Source: PALSA-612 sp963776375 (lineage in GTDB: Bacteria; Actinomycetota; Thermoleophilia; Gaiellales; Gaiellaceae). Taken from it: a stretch of DNA of 64,000 nucleotides. Of this stretch, positions 1-8,083 are shown in pieces; position 1 is the first letter of the stretch, and each line of letters begins with the position of its first letter. Position numbers and translations under genes: made by a program. The stretch spans positions 434,001 to 498,000 of the forward strand of contig CAVZMF010000005.1 of assembly GCA_963776375.1 (NCBI GenBank), read 5' to 3'. The notes beneath the pieces were generated by a model, which worked only from the letters and a program-made list of their open reading frames with translations, did not search any database and was not told where the DNA came from.

Positions 1-1121
1 GCCACCGGCGACTTGTTCGTCACCACCTGCGTGAAGTCGACGCGGATGTTGCGCCAGCGGTAGAGGCCCGGCGTGACCTGCGCCCAGATGATGCAGCCGA
101 GGGGCTCGTAGCGCGGGAATGCGCCGCAGTCGTCGAGCGCCTTGACCTTGAAGCCGAGCATCGTGCCGTCGTTCATGACCGCGACCTCGACGTCGTGGAA
201 CCAGCGCTCGTTGCCGTGCGCGTTGGCCGAGTGCTGGTCGGTGCGCCACTCCGTCCACTGGATCGGGCGGCGCAGCTTGCGCGCGAGCAGGCAGCAGGCG
301 GTCAGGTAGTTGTGCGTCGTGATCTTGTTGCCGAAGCCGCCGCCGATGTCCTGCGAGATGAAGCGGAGCCGGTCGAGCGGCACGCGCAGCGCCGGACCCA
401 TCCAGATCGCGGCGATGCCGGGCATCTGGTGGTTCGAGCGGATCGTGAACTGCTGCGTGCCGCGGTCGTACTCGACGAGCGCCGCGGAGCACTCGAGCGG
501 CGTCGAGGCGAAGCGGTCGAAGTGCAGCTCCTTGATCCGGATCACGCGGTCGGCCGCCTTCAGCGCGCCGTCGACGTCGCCCCAGTCGAACGTCCCCGAC
601 CAGACGACGTTCGTGCCGGCGTCGTCGTGGAGCACCGGCCCGCCCTCGTCCTGCGCCGAGCGCGCGTCCACGAGCACGGGCAACGGGTCGTACTCGACCT
701 CGACGAGATCGGCGGCGTCCCGGGCCAGTTCGCGCGTCCTCGCGACCACGGCGACGACGGGCTCACCGACGTGGCGCACCTTGTCGACGGCGAGCGCGAA
801 GTCCTTGATCTCGCTGCCCGGCGGCGTCGTCAGCTCGAAGAAGGGATCTGTCTGCGCGGCGACCTCGTCCGGCGTCAGCGTGCCGTAGACGCCCTCGAGC
901 GCCTCCGCCTCCGAGACGTCGACCGAGACGATGCGCGCGTGCGCATACGGCGAGCGGACGAAGTGGACGTAGCCCATGCCGTGCGCCTTGACGTCGTCGG
1001 CGAACACGCCCTCGCCCTGGACGAGGCGGCTGTCCTCCTTGCGCGGGATCGACGTGCCGGCGTAGCCGATCTGCAGCTCGGTCGCCTGCTCGGTGACGGT
1101 CTCCAGCACGGGGGAAACCAT
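1..1121 (-). CDS. coxL: Molybdopterin-binding large subunit of a CO/xanthine dehydrogenase-type hydroxylase (C-terminus outside window)
   Basis: The large subunit of an aerobic molybdenum hydroxylase (CoxL/XdhB family) binds the Mo-molybdopterin cytosine dinucleotide cofactor and forms the substrate pocket. The visible 373 residues open with the family N-terminus (GTSIPRKEDSRLVQGEGVFADD) split by no stop, and later carry the molybdopterin-contact motif DIGGGFGNK near residue 265. The gene follows coxM and coxS in the same direction, with 30 bp after coxS, so the three subunits are one operon in M-S-L order, the order of form I CO dehydrogenase. The active-site loop that separates form I (AYxCSFR) from form II (AYRGAGR) lies beyond the window edge, so substrate cannot be decided. 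The chosen ATG lies in the loop of a palindrome; GTG at 1109 is an alternative start. The 3' end is cut by the window. Confidence 0.88.
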   Translation of the reverse strand, partial: MVSPVLETVTEQATELQIGYAGTSIPRKEDSRLVQGEGVFADDVKAHGMGYVHFVRSPYAHARIVSVDVSEAEALEGVYGTLTPDEVAAQTDPFFELTTPPGSEIKDFALAVDKVRHVGEPVVAVVARTRELARDAADLVEVEYDPLPVLVDARSAQDEGGPVLHDDAGTNVVWSGTFDWGDVDGALKAADRVIRIKELHFDRFASTPLECSAALVEYDRGTQQFTIRSNHQMPGIAAIWMGPALRVPLDRLRFISQDIGGGFGNKITTHNYLTACCLLARKLRRPIQWTEWRTDQHSANAHGNERWFHDVEVAVMNDGTMLGFKVKALDDCGAFPRYEPLGCIIWAQVTPGLYRWRNIRVDFTQVVTNKSPV

Positions 1122-1132
1122 GTTCCCCCGTG
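1107..1132. repeat. Palindromic repeat element, copy A, over the coxL start
   Basis: Arms 1107-1116 (CACGGGGGAA) and 1123-1132 (TTCCCCCGTG) are perfect inverted repeats around a 6-nt loop that contains the coxL ATG on the minus strand. Related palindromes occur at 7338, 11236 and 23284, and this copy shares their C-rich flank (GCGCCCCTTC) on its right. In mRNA the hairpin would hold the start codon in its loop. It may be a dispersed repeat that became part of the coxL leader. Confidence 0.75.
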
Positions 1133-1151
1133 CGCCCCTTCTTTGGGCTCG

Positions 1152-1661
1152 TCACTTCGTGACCTCGCTCTTTGCTCCTGACCCGGCATCGGCGACCGAC
1201 CGAATCGCATCGACGATGTTCACGTAGCCCGTGCAGCGGCAGATGTTTCCCTGGATGCCGCGTCGGATCTCCTCTTCGGTCGGGTGCGGGTTCTGCTCGA
1301 GGAGATACGTGGCGGAGAGCAGCATCCCCGGCGTGCAGTAGCCGCACTGGAGCGCGTGCGACTTCGAGAACGCCTGCTGGAGGGGCGTCAGCTCGCCGTC
1401 CTCGCCGGCCAGCCCCTCGACCGTCGTGATCGTCGACCCGTCGGCCTGGATCGCGAGCAGCATGCAGGACTTGACCGTCTTGCCGTCCATGAGCACGGTG
1501 CACGCGCCGCAGTTGCCGGTGTCGCAGCCGACGTGCGTGCCGGTCAGGTCGACGACGTCGCGGATGAAGTGGACGAGCAGCTTGCGCGCCTCGACCTCCT
1601 GCTCGTAGACCTCGCCGTTGATCGTGACGCGGATGGTCTGCTCGGCGACGGGCTCGGGCAC
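1152..1661 (-). CDS. coxS: [2Fe-2S] iron-sulfur small subunit of the Mo hydroxylase
   Basis: This 169-residue protein carries the two [2Fe-2S] clusters that pass electrons from the Mo site to the FAD subunit. The N-terminal plant-ferredoxin cluster is visible as CDTGNCGAC plus a following Cys (KSC). The C-terminal four-helix cluster is visible as CGYCTPGM and ICRCTGY. Length matches the family (about 155-170). The GTG start at 1661 shares its first base with the TAG stop of coxM, which implies translational coupling. A longer open frame runs upstream only because coxM is frameshifted into this frame. Confidence 0.93.
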   Translation of the reverse strand: MPEPVAEQTIRVTINGEVYEQEVEARKLLVHFIRDVVDLTGTHVGCDTGNCGACTVLMDGKTVKSCMLLAIQADGSTITTVEGLAGEDGELTPLQQAFSKSHALQCGYCTPGMLLSATYLLEQNPHPTEEEIRRGIQGNICRCTGYVNIVDAIRSVADAGSGAKSEVTK

Positions 1662-2480
1662 TACGCGGCTCCTTCCAGCGCCTGCTGGACGGCGCGCCAG
1701 GCGAGCACCTGCGCGAGGTGGCGGCGGTAGTCGGCGGAGGCGTGGACGTCGTCGGGCGGGTCGAGGTGCGCATCGGCGACGGCCTTCGGGACGGCCACCT
1801 CGTCCGCGTCGGCTTCGACGACGACGGGCACGGCCGAGACGCAGCCAATCGCGATGCGGGCGCGGCCGTCGCGGACGGTGGCGGCGACGTTGACGATCCC
1901 GGTTCCGTCCTTGCCGAGCGCCACCGAGGCCCAGCCGTCGCCCTCGCCGGCCGCGAGCGCCGGCACGGTCACGCGCGTGAGCATCTCGCCGGGCGTGACA
2001 GCGGTCAGGTACACGCCCTGGAAGAACTCGTCGGAGGTCACCGTCCGCTCGGACTCGAGCGCCGCGGATCGTCATCGTCGCGCCGGTCGTCGCCATCAGC
2101 GGCGGCAGGTGGTTGGTCGGGTCGTTCACGCAGAGGTTTCCGCCGACCGTGCCACGGTTGCGCACCTGGACGTCGGCGATCGTGAGCGCCACCTCGGCCA
2201 GGATCGGGCGCGCGGCGCGCACGGCGTCGGAGCGGATCAGCTCGTCGTAGGTGACCATCGCGCCGATGACGAGCTCGCCGCCGGGGCCGGTGTCGATCGC
2301 GCGCAGCTCGTCGATCCGGTTCAGGTCGACGACCAGCTCCGGCGCCGCCACCCGGGTCTTCATCACGTTGACGAGGCTCTGGCCGCCGGCGAGCGCGCGG
2401 GCGTCCTCACGCGAGGAGAGCAGCCGCACGGCCTCGTCCACGGTCTCCGGCCGCGCGTATTCGACCTGCCGCAGCAGCAT
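1661..2480 (-). CDS. coxM: FAD-binding medium subunit of the Mo hydroxylase (one frameshift)
   Basis: CoxM binds FAD and hands electrons from the iron-sulfur subunit to the acceptor. The N-terminal half shows the FAD motifs AGGQSL (near residue 32) and TVGGN (near residue 113). The C-terminal half reads in a different frame from about base 2060 (SDEFFQGVYLTAVTPGEML onward to EGAA). The total length of 820 bp is one base off a multiple of three, so one base is extra (or two are missing) near 2055-2065. Because both halves are well conserved and the operon is otherwise intact, a sequence error is more likely than a dead gene. It is the first gene of the coxMSL operon. Confidence 0.85.
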
Positions 2481-2486
2481 GGCGCG

Positions 2487-2517
2487 AGTCTAACCGGCCC
2501 TCTGGCACGGAGCTCAA
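2487..2517 (-). promoter_or_regulatory. Probable leaderless promoter of coxMSL
   Basis: On the minus strand TTGAGC (2517-2512) and TAGACT (2492-2487) are separated by 19 bp. The -10 box ends only 6 nt before the coxM ATG, so transcription would begin at or next to the start codon, as in actinobacterial leaderless genes. No ribosome-binding site is visible before this ATG, which fits. Confidence 0.5.
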
Positions 2518-2647
2518 CCGAACTCGCGGATCTACAATCCGAACAGGTGTCCGGCCAGCTCGTCACCCGAAGCGCGCGCCGGAGCCGGTCGCTCCTGGCG
2601 CTCCTTTCGACGCTCTGCCTCTTCGCGGTCGGCTGAACGGTCGATCG

Positions 2648-2664
2648 CGCCCCCGTGCGGGGCG
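2648..2664 (-). terminator. Short GC hairpin downstream of the lectin-like gene
   Basis: CGCCCC (2648-2653) pairs with GGGGCG (2659-2664) around a 5-nt loop, about 55 bp past the stop of the 2720-3739 gene. There is no U tract. It may stop or stabilise that transcript before coxM; support is weak. Confidence 0.3.
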
Positions 2665-2719
2665 GCTGTGTCGCCGTGACTCGCCGAGTGGGCCGGCGCA
2701 CGCCCCTTCCCGCCGAGGA

Positions 2720-3739
2720 CTAGCGCGCTCGAGCCAAGTCCAGCCCGGCCATGTCTGGGAACAGCGCCTGCACGCCCCAGCCGCCGAAGGTCTCCGAGAC
2801 GGCGACCGCGAGCTCGTTGTCGCCGGCGGCGAGCGGGAGGTAGACCGAGTCCCACCAGCCGATGCTGCCGAGGAAGCGGTAGTCGCGCGAGCGGTAGGTG
2901 TCGTCGCCGCGGTAGAGCGGGCGGCCGTTCAGGTGGACGACGGCCCGGTCGCTGAAGCCGAAGTCCATGCGGACGGTGCGGGCGCGGTCGGCGCGGATCG
3001 TCGCGCGCGCGAGGACGGTGTTGCGGTCCTCTCGGATCGGGTTCACGCGGGAGAGGTCGGCGAGGCCGTTCGGCTCCGCCTCGAGCCGTGTCCACGTCCG
3101 GCCGGCGAAGGGCTCCGTTTCCGCCTCCGGGAAGGGGTCGGACACGTCCCAGACGGGGACGATGCCGTCGACGCGGGGGAGAGGCGGCGGGTCGGGTCGA
3201 AGCTCGGCCTCGGGACCGTAGGCGAAGCGCGTCACGTGGATCGCGGGGCCGCCGGAGGCGATGCCGATTCGTCCCGCGCCCGCCGGGTGCTTCAGCTCAC
3301 GCACCTCGAGCGCCGGCTGGTCCATGTCGCCGACGTACACGTCGGCGCGCGATCCCCCGAAAACGACCCGGATCCGGAACCAATCGCCGATCGGAAACTC
3401 GATCGGCGCCCAGAAGCCCTCGCCGTGATAGAGCTGCCACGACGAGGTGCCGTTGAAGACCGGCGTGTACTGGATCGCGTCGTCGTTCCCGACCTGATGC
3501 GGCCGGACGAAGAAGGACTCGAAGTTCTGGTCGTCCCGCAGCCGCCAGACCACACCGGGGAAGGCGCGCTCCGGGCCGACGGCCAGTTCGAGCTCGATCG
3601 TCCCGTCGGTCGGTTCCAGGTCGGCGACGATCGCCTTCTCGACGAGGAAGCAGTCCCGACCGAGGTGATGCCTGGGGATCGGCTCGGGGCCGTCCGAGGT
3701 CCAACGGTGCGACTTCAACGGGATCGCCTCGACTGCCAC
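2720..3739 (-). CDS. Uncharacterised lectin-like protein (LamG/concanavalin-like fold plus C-terminal beta domain)
   Basis: I do not recognise a named family for this 339-residue protein. Residues about 45-175 look like a concanavalin-A/LamG jelly roll of the kind used to bind or cleave carbohydrate (alternating strands with GVVWRLRDDQNFESFFVRP and WFRIRVVFGGSRADVYVGD). Residues about 190-335 form a second beta-rich part ending in a galactose-binding-like pattern (WWDSVYLPLAAGDNELAVAV). No signal peptide or membrane segment is visible, so it appears cytoplasmic. The start is GTG at 3739 with no clear ribosome-binding site. It stands 46 bp downstream of a class V aminotransferase. The fold is inferred by eye; no catalytic residues can be assigned. 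Confidence 0.6.
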   Translation of the reverse strand: MAVEAIPLKSHRWTSDGPEPIPRHHLGRDCFLVEKAIVADLEPTDGTIELELAVGPERAFPGVVWRLRDDQNFESFFVRPHQVGNDDAIQYTPVFNGTSSWQLYHGEGFWAPIEFPIGDWFRIRVVFGGSRADVYVGDMDQPALEVRELKHPAGAGRIGIASGGPAIHVTRFAYGPEAELRPDPPPLPRVDGIVPVWDVSDPFPEAETEPFAGRTWTRLEAEPNGLADLSRVNPIREDRNTVLARATIRADRARTVRMDFGFSDRAVVHLNGRPLYRGDDTYRSRDYRFLGSIGWWDSVYLPLAAGDNELAVAVSETFGGWGVQALFPDMAGLDLARAR

Positions 3740-3785
3740 GAACCGGCCAACGAACGAGCTCCGGTCGGCGTTCCAGGGCCGGGGG

Positions 3786-4940
3786 CTACGACAGCAGGTG
3801 CCGGTGGCGCGCGAGCGCCGCGAGGATCGTGTCCACGTCCTCGTCCACGTTGTAGAGGTGGAGCGAGATGCGCAGGTTCGAGTCGCGCTCCGAGCAGACG
3901 ATCCGCGCCGCGTCGAGCGTGTCGACCAGCGTGCGCACGTCCGTCGACTTCACGCAGACGAGCGGGCCGCGGCGCTCCGGCTCGCGCGGGGTGACGACGA
4001 GCGCGCCGAGCTCGTCGAGGCCGTCGATCAGCCGTGCCGACAGCCCGGCGACGTGCTCCTCGATCGCCCGCGTCCCGGCGTCCTCGACGATGGACATGCC
4101 GGCCAGGCCGCCGTAGATGTTCGGCACCGGCGGCGTGCCCGGGTCGAAGCGGCGCGCGTCGGCGGCCGGGGAATAGTCCGAGATGTCCATCTGGAAGATG
4201 TCCTCGTCGGCGAACCAGCCCGTCTGCGAGGGCACGAGATCCGGCAGGAGCTCCCGGCGCACGTAGAGGAAGCCGAGCCCCGACGAGCCGAGCAGGTACT
4301 TGACCGTCCCGCCGGTGACGAAGTCGACGCCGAGCTCGCGCGCGTCGAAGTCGATCGCCCCGATCGCCTGGTACGAGTCGGCCAGGCACAGCGCGCCGGC
4401 GTCGTGCGCGAGCCGCGCGATCGCGCCGACGTCGTGTCTGTGCCCCGTGCGGTACGAGATCGTCGTGCAGCAGACGAGGGCCGTCCGCTCGTCGATCGCC
4501 TCGGCGAAGCGCTCGGGCGGGATCGAGCCGTCCGGCTCGGGCGTGACGTGCACGACCTCGGCGCCGCGCAGCTCCTGCGCGTGCGCGATCTGCCCCACCG
4601 TGGGGAACTCGTACTCGCTGATCACGATCCTCGGCCTCGTGCGCAGGTCGAGCGCGGACACGATGCCGCTCACGCCCTGCGTGACTGAAGTCGTCACGGC
4701 CAACTCGCTCGACTCCGCGTGGAGCAGCCGGGCGAATGCCGACCGCGCGGCGTCGGCCCGCTCGACCCACACCTCCCACTCGGCGCCGTTCGCGTCCCAG
4801 CCGTCCAGGTACTCCTCGTACGCCGCGCGGACGCGGCGCGACAGCGCCCCCTGCGAGCACGAGTTCGCGTAGGTCGTGTGCTCGAAGATCGGAAACTCGC
4901 CGCGGATCCCGGTGCCGACCTTGCTCGTCTCGATCGCCAT
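3786..4940 (-). CDS. Class V aminotransferase / cysteine-desulfurase-like PLP enzyme
   Basis: This 384-residue PLP-dependent fold-type I enzyme resembles isopenicillin-epimerase/CsdA-like members of aminotransferase class V. The PLP lysine is in GGTVKYLLGSSGLGFLYV near residue 225, and the cofactor Asp/Gln pair in CLADSYQAIGAIDFD just before it. The ATG at 4940 was chosen because upstream sequence in the same frame is low-complexity and the conserved region starts about 15 residues after it. Substrate is unknown. A paralogous enzyme lies at 16830-17995, also next to a cupin gene; here the cupin is 65 bp upstream and probably co-transcribed. Confidence 0.85.
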   Translation of the reverse strand: MAIETSKVGTGIRGEFPIFEHTTYANSCSQGALSRRVRAAYEEYLDGWDANGAEWEVWVERADAARSAFARLLHAESSELAVTTSVTQGVSGIVSALDLRTRPRIVISEYEFPTVGQIAHAQELRGAEVVHVTPEPDGSIPPERFAEAIDERTALVCCTTISYRTGHRHDVGAIARLAHDAGALCLADSYQAIGAIDFDARELGVDFVTGGTVKYLLGSSGLGFLYVRRELLPDLVPSQTGWFADEDIFQMDISDYSPAADARRFDPGTPPVPNIYGGLAGMSIVEDAGTRAIEEHVAGLSARLIDGLDELGALVVTPREPERRGPLVCVKSTDVRTLVDTLDAARIVCSERDSNLRISLHLYNVDEDVDTILAALARHRHLLS

Positions 4941-5005
4941 CGAGGAAGAGTAGACCGCGCCGGCGTGCGGCTCGGGACCGAGCCGCACGCCGGTTCTCAT
5001 CTCGC

Positions 5006-5368
5006 CTAGCTCTTTGCGTACTCCTCGGCGGACTGCGGCTGAAACTCGAAGCCGACGAACGGCTCGTCGCCGACCACCTCCGCGTCGTGCCCCGGCTCGA
5101 TCACATACGCATCGCCGGGCCCGAGCTCGAGGACGGTTCCGTCCTCGTGCGTGACGCGCATCGTGCCCGACTGCACCACGCCGAGGTGCCTGAGCTGGCA
5201 GGAGTCCGTTCCCACGACGGGCTTCACGCACTCGGACCATCGCCACCCGGGATCCATCGAGAGACGGGCGGCCGCCTGGCCGCCGAGATGGACGATGTCG
5301 ACCTTCGTCTTGTCGGGAGTCCGACTCTCGTCGGGCGAGTCGAAGTCGCCCTTTTCAACACCAGCCAT
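5006..5368 (-). CDS. Small cupin-domain protein
   Basis: A 120-residue single-domain cupin. The beta-barrel signature is visible as GTMRVTHEDGTVLELGPGDAY followed by the second motif PGHDAEV. The metal-binding His residues of motif 1 are not obvious (LRHLGVVQSG keeps one His). The ATG at 5368 is preceded by AGGAGG at good distance, which decides the start over a longer frame. It lies upstream of the class V aminotransferase in the same direction. Role unknown; it may be a small-molecule isomerase or sensor. Confidence 0.75.
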   Translation of the reverse strand: MAGVEKGDFDSPDESRTPDKTKVDIVHLGGQAAARLSMDPGWRWSECVKPVVGTDSCQLRHLGVVQSGTMRVTHEDGTVLELGPGDAYVIEPGHDAEVVGDEPFVGFEFQPQSAEEYAKS

Positions 5369-5500
5369 CCGAACCTCCTCGATCGCAGTGGACCCGACTA
5401 TCTCACGATCCGGACTTGCTCGGCTCGAAAACGGCTCGCGACCGCATTTCGAACAAGGGCCAGAGGGTTGCACTCATTACTAAGGGTGGCGCTCCGGGAT

Positions 5501-5815
5501 GTGCTGGTTGTTCTGCGCGAACCGTTGACGACGCTTGAGCACGACACAGCCGACATTCCGAGCGCCGACGATGCCCACTCAACGAGGCCACGGCCCACGG
5601 CTCACCCGGCGGAGGCGGTATCCCGCGAGAGAATCCCCGAGCATGTCCGACACGAGGTCTGGCGGCGCGACCAAGGAAGGTGCGTGGACTGCGGCTCCCG
5701 CGAACGCCTTGAGTTCGATCACATCATCCCGATCAGCCGTGGCGGCTCGAACACGGCTCGGAACATCGAGTTGCGCCGCGAGGTCTGCAACCGCAAGAAG
5801 GCGGCGTCGGTCTAG
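5501..5815 (+). CDS. HNH endonuclease-like protein, probably degenerate
   Basis: The last about 55 residues match the HNH nuclease domain: RHEVWRRDQGRCVDC, then LEFDHIIPISRGGSNTARN with the catalytic DH and the Asn, then EVCNRKK. Four Cys normally bind structural zinc in two C-x2-C pairs. Here the second pair reads R-x2-C (LRREVC), so one ligand is replaced by Arg. The start is uncertain: GTG 5501 is used, with GTG 5486 and TTG 5468 in the same frame and no clear ribosome-binding site. The N-terminal half has no recognisable domain. It may be a remnant of a mobile-element or defence nuclease. Confidence 0.55.
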   Translation: MLVVLREPLTTLEHDTADIPSADDAHSTRPRPTAHPAEAVSRERIPEHVRHEVWRRDQGRCVDCGSRERLEFDHIIPISRGGSNTARNIELRREVCNRKKAASV

Positions 5816-5930
5816 GCTCTGACGCTCGCCCGAGGCCGGGGCAGCGCGGGGAAGCGCCGGACGTGCGGTGGAGTTCGACCCCTCGCCCGGCCTATTTCTG
5901 CGGCGGAGGTATGGGACACTCCGAGACGCC

Positions 5931-6947
5931 ATGAAGGCGGTCGTCCAGAACAGGTACGGCTCCGTCGATGTCTTGGAACTGAGAGACATCGACAAGCCGG
6001 TGGTCGGGGATGGAGACGTGCTCGTGCGGGTTTACGCGGCGGGCGTCGATCAAGGCGTCTGGCACCTGATGGCGGGGCAGCCCTACCTGATGCGCGTGAT
6101 CGGCTTCGGCCTCCGTGCGCCGAAGGCGCGTGTTCGCGGTCGGGATGTTGCCGGTCGTGTCGAGGCGGTCGGTAAGAACGTGGCCCGGTTCCAGCCCGGC
6201 GACGACGTGTTCGGCACATGCGACGGCGGCTCGTTCGCGGAGTATGCGTGCGCCCCTGAGGAGAGGTTCGTGCGGAAGCCCGTCAACCTCACCTACGAGC
6301 AGGCGGGGATCGTTGCCGTCTCCGGGTGCACCGCTCTCCACGCGGTACGCGACCAGGGGGAGGTGCGAGCCGGTCAGCGTGTGCTCGTCATCGGCGCGGG
6401 CGGAGGGGTGGGAACGTTCGCCGTTCAACTCGCCAAAGCGTTCGGCGCTGCGGTGACTGGTGTCTGTAGCACGACGAAGGTGGACTTGGTGCGGTCGCTC
6501 GGGGCCGACGCGGTAATCGACTACACGCGGGAGGACTTCGCGGACGGTCAGAACCGCTACGACGTGATCCTCGACATCGCCGGGAATCGCCCGCTGTCGC
6601 ACCTTCGCCGGGCGCTCACGCCCGAGGGGACGCTCGTGATCGTCGGCGGCGAGGGAGGAGGAAAGTGGTTCGGGATCGCCCGGCAGTTGCGGGCGCTCCT
6701 GCTCTCACTCTTCGTGAGGCAAAGGCTGCGCTCGTTCGTGTCGCGAGAGCGTCAGGAGGACCTGGAGACGCTGCGGGAGTTGCTCGAAGCCGGGAAGGTC
6801 ACGCCCGCCATCGACAGGACGTTCGCCTTGAGTGAGGTTCCCGAGGCGATCCGCTACTTGAGAGAGGGCCGCGCGCGCGGCAAGGTCGTCATCGCCGTCA
6901 AATCCGACGGAGACGATGCGCCGCAGGCGGGTACCGAGACGCGCTGA
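5931..6947 (+). CDS. Zinc-independent alcohol dehydrogenase / quinone oxidoreductase (MDR family)
   Basis: A 338-residue medium-chain dehydrogenase/reductase of the NAD(P)H:quinone oxidoreductase type. The N-terminal GroES-like domain contains GRDVAGRVEAVGKNVARFQPGDDVFG. The Rossmann dinucleotide motif is GAGGGVGTFAVQLAK (about residues 148-162), followed by SLGADAVIDYTREDF. The catalytic zinc Cys and His of alcohol dehydrogenases are absent. The substrate is probably an enone or quinone. The ATG at 5931 begins the canonical MKAVVQNRYG; the longer frame upstream is not conserved. The gene stands alone, with HNH-like sequence upstream and a noncoding region downstream. Confidence 0.88.
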   Translation: MKAVVQNRYGSVDVLELRDIDKPVVGDGDVLVRVYAAGVDQGVWHLMAGQPYLMRVIGFGLRAPKARVRGRDVAGRVEAVGKNVARFQPGDDVFGTCDGGSFAEYACAPEERFVRKPVNLTYEQAGIVAVSGCTALHAVRDQGEVRAGQRVLVIGAGGGVGTFAVQLAKAFGAAVTGVCSTTKVDLVRSLGADAVIDYTREDFADGQNRYDVILDIAGNRPLSHLRRALTPEGTLVIVGGEGGGKWFGIARQLRALLLSLFVRQRLRSFVSRERQEDLETLRELLEAGKVTPAIDRTFALSEVPEAIRYLREGRARGKVVIAVKSDGDDAPQAGTETR

Positions 6948-7337
6948 CCGCCGCTCGCGCCTTCTCCTCGTCGCACGAGTCGGCACGCGGCGAAACGGCT
7001 CCCGTATATCACGGATGTATCGACTGCCCCCTAGATTCGCCGAGAACAGGCAAGAGCGTATTCGGCAGAATCCGCTCAGTGAAGCCGTCTACCTCAGCGG
7101 GGACGAACGGGGATAGACCGGTCAGAGAACCGGCCGTTTCCCCCGTTTGATCGGCCGAAGTGCGAAGCACTTCCGGCCGCCGAGCTCGGGGTCCTGGCTG
7201 ATCCTGGCCGCAGCCGCGCATGTCGGCTGCGGTCGCCGAACTCCGAACTGGAGTAACGACGAGTGGCGGCGGAGCCGTGGCTTGGCCGCGGCGTAGCTCG
7301 GGGCCGCGTGAGACGCGACCACAAGGGGAAGGGGGCC
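6948..7337. other. Noncoding region with several hairpins, part of a longer repeat
   Basis: No gene is supported in this stretch. It contains a partial copy of the palindromic repeat at about 7138-7149 (GTTTCCCCCGTT), a hairpin at about 7153-7178 (GGCCGAAGTGC/GCACTTCCGGCC with a bulge), and a 9-bp stem around 7208-7232 (CCGCAGCCG/CGGCTGCGG). On the minus strand the block at about 7251-7290 resembles 11361-11400 on the plus strand (shared words AAGCCACG, CTCCG and CTCGTCGTT-like). The hairpin element plus this block therefore seems to be a repeat of more than 100 bp. Confidence 0.55.
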
Positions 7338-7366
7338 CACGGGGGAAACCGGCTGTTTCCCCCGTG
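7338..7366. repeat. Palindromic repeat element, copy B, directly after livF
   Basis: CACGGGGGAAAC (7338-7349) and GTTTCCCCCGTG (7355-7366) form a perfect 12-bp stem with a 5-nt loop. It abuts the livF stop codon at 7367 and could act as the 3' end of the liv operon, although no U tract follows. In minus orientation it is followed by GGCCCCCTTC, like the C-rich flank of copies A and C. Confidence 0.8.
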
Positions 7367-8083
7367 CTACCGGCCCAGGTACGCCTTGCGCAGGTTCTCG
7401 TCCCGCAGCAGGTCTCCCGCCTTGCCCTCCAGCACGAGGCGGCCCGTGGAGAGCACGTAGCCACGGTCGGCGATCGAGAGCGAGACGTTCGCGTTCTGCT
7501 CGACGACGAGGACGGCCACGCCCGCCTCGTGCACCTGGCGGATGGTCTGGAAGCTCCGCTCCACGAGGATCGGGGCCAGGCCCATCGAGGGCTCGTCCAT
7601 GAGCATCAGCTTCGGCCGGGACATGAGCGCCCTGGCCATGGCCACCATCTGCTGCTCGCCGCCCGACAACGTGCCCGCGAGTTGCGAGCGGCGCTCGTAG
7701 AGCAGCGGGAACAGCGAGTAGACGCGCTCGAAGTCCTCCTTCGTTCCGCCGTGCGTCAGGTACGCGCCCATCTGCAGGTTCTCGAGCACGGTCATCGGGC
7801 CGAACAGCCGGCGGTTCTCGGGCACGATGGCCATGCCCTTCGCGATCCGGTAGCACGTCGGCCGCTCGGTGACGTCCTCGCCGTCGAAGCGCACGGTGCC
7901 GTTCTTCGGCCGGACGATGCCGAGCACCGTCTTCAGCGTGGTCGACTTCCCCGAGGCGTTGCCGCCGAGCAGGCAGACGAGCTCGCCAGGCCGGACGACG
8001 AGCGACAGCCCCTGCAGGATGTGAATCGGCCCGTAGTAGGTATCGATCGAGTCGAGCTCGAGTAGGGCGCCGTTCTCGCTCAC
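7367..8083 (-). CDS. livF: Branched-chain amino acid ABC transporter, ATP-binding protein LivF
   Basis: One of the two cytoplasmic ATPases that power high-affinity import of branched-chain (or related) amino acids. The 238-residue protein shows Walker A GGNASGKSTT, ABC signature LSGGEQQM, and Walker B LMLMDEPSMGL. The LivF subfamily is supported by PENRRLFGPMTVLENL and the C-terminal RKAYLG. The GTG start at 8083 overlaps the livG stop by 4 bp (GTGA). It is the last gene of livK-H-M-G-F. Confidence 0.95.
   Translation of the reverse strand: MSENGALLELDSIDTYYGPIHILQGLSLVVRPGELVCLLGGNASGKSTTLKTVLGIVRPKNGTVRFDGEDVTERPTCYRIAKGMAIVPENRRLFGPMTVLENLQMGAYLTHGGTKEDFERVYSLFPLLYERRSQLAGTLSGGEQQMVAMARALMSRPKLMLMDEPSMGLAPILVERSFQTIRQVHEAGVAVLVVEQNANVSLSIADRGYVLSTGRLVLEGKAGDLLRDENLRKAYLGR

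Noticed and set aside
3860..3890. A tRNA-like GGTTCGAGTC word
   Set aside because: It lies inside the aminotransferase coding sequence and no acceptor or anticodon stems can be drawn around it.
7338..7366. Copy B as a plain Rho-independent terminator
   Set aside because: It has no U tract and its sequence recurs at start codons and between divergent genes, so repeat membership explains it better, although it may still stop transcription.
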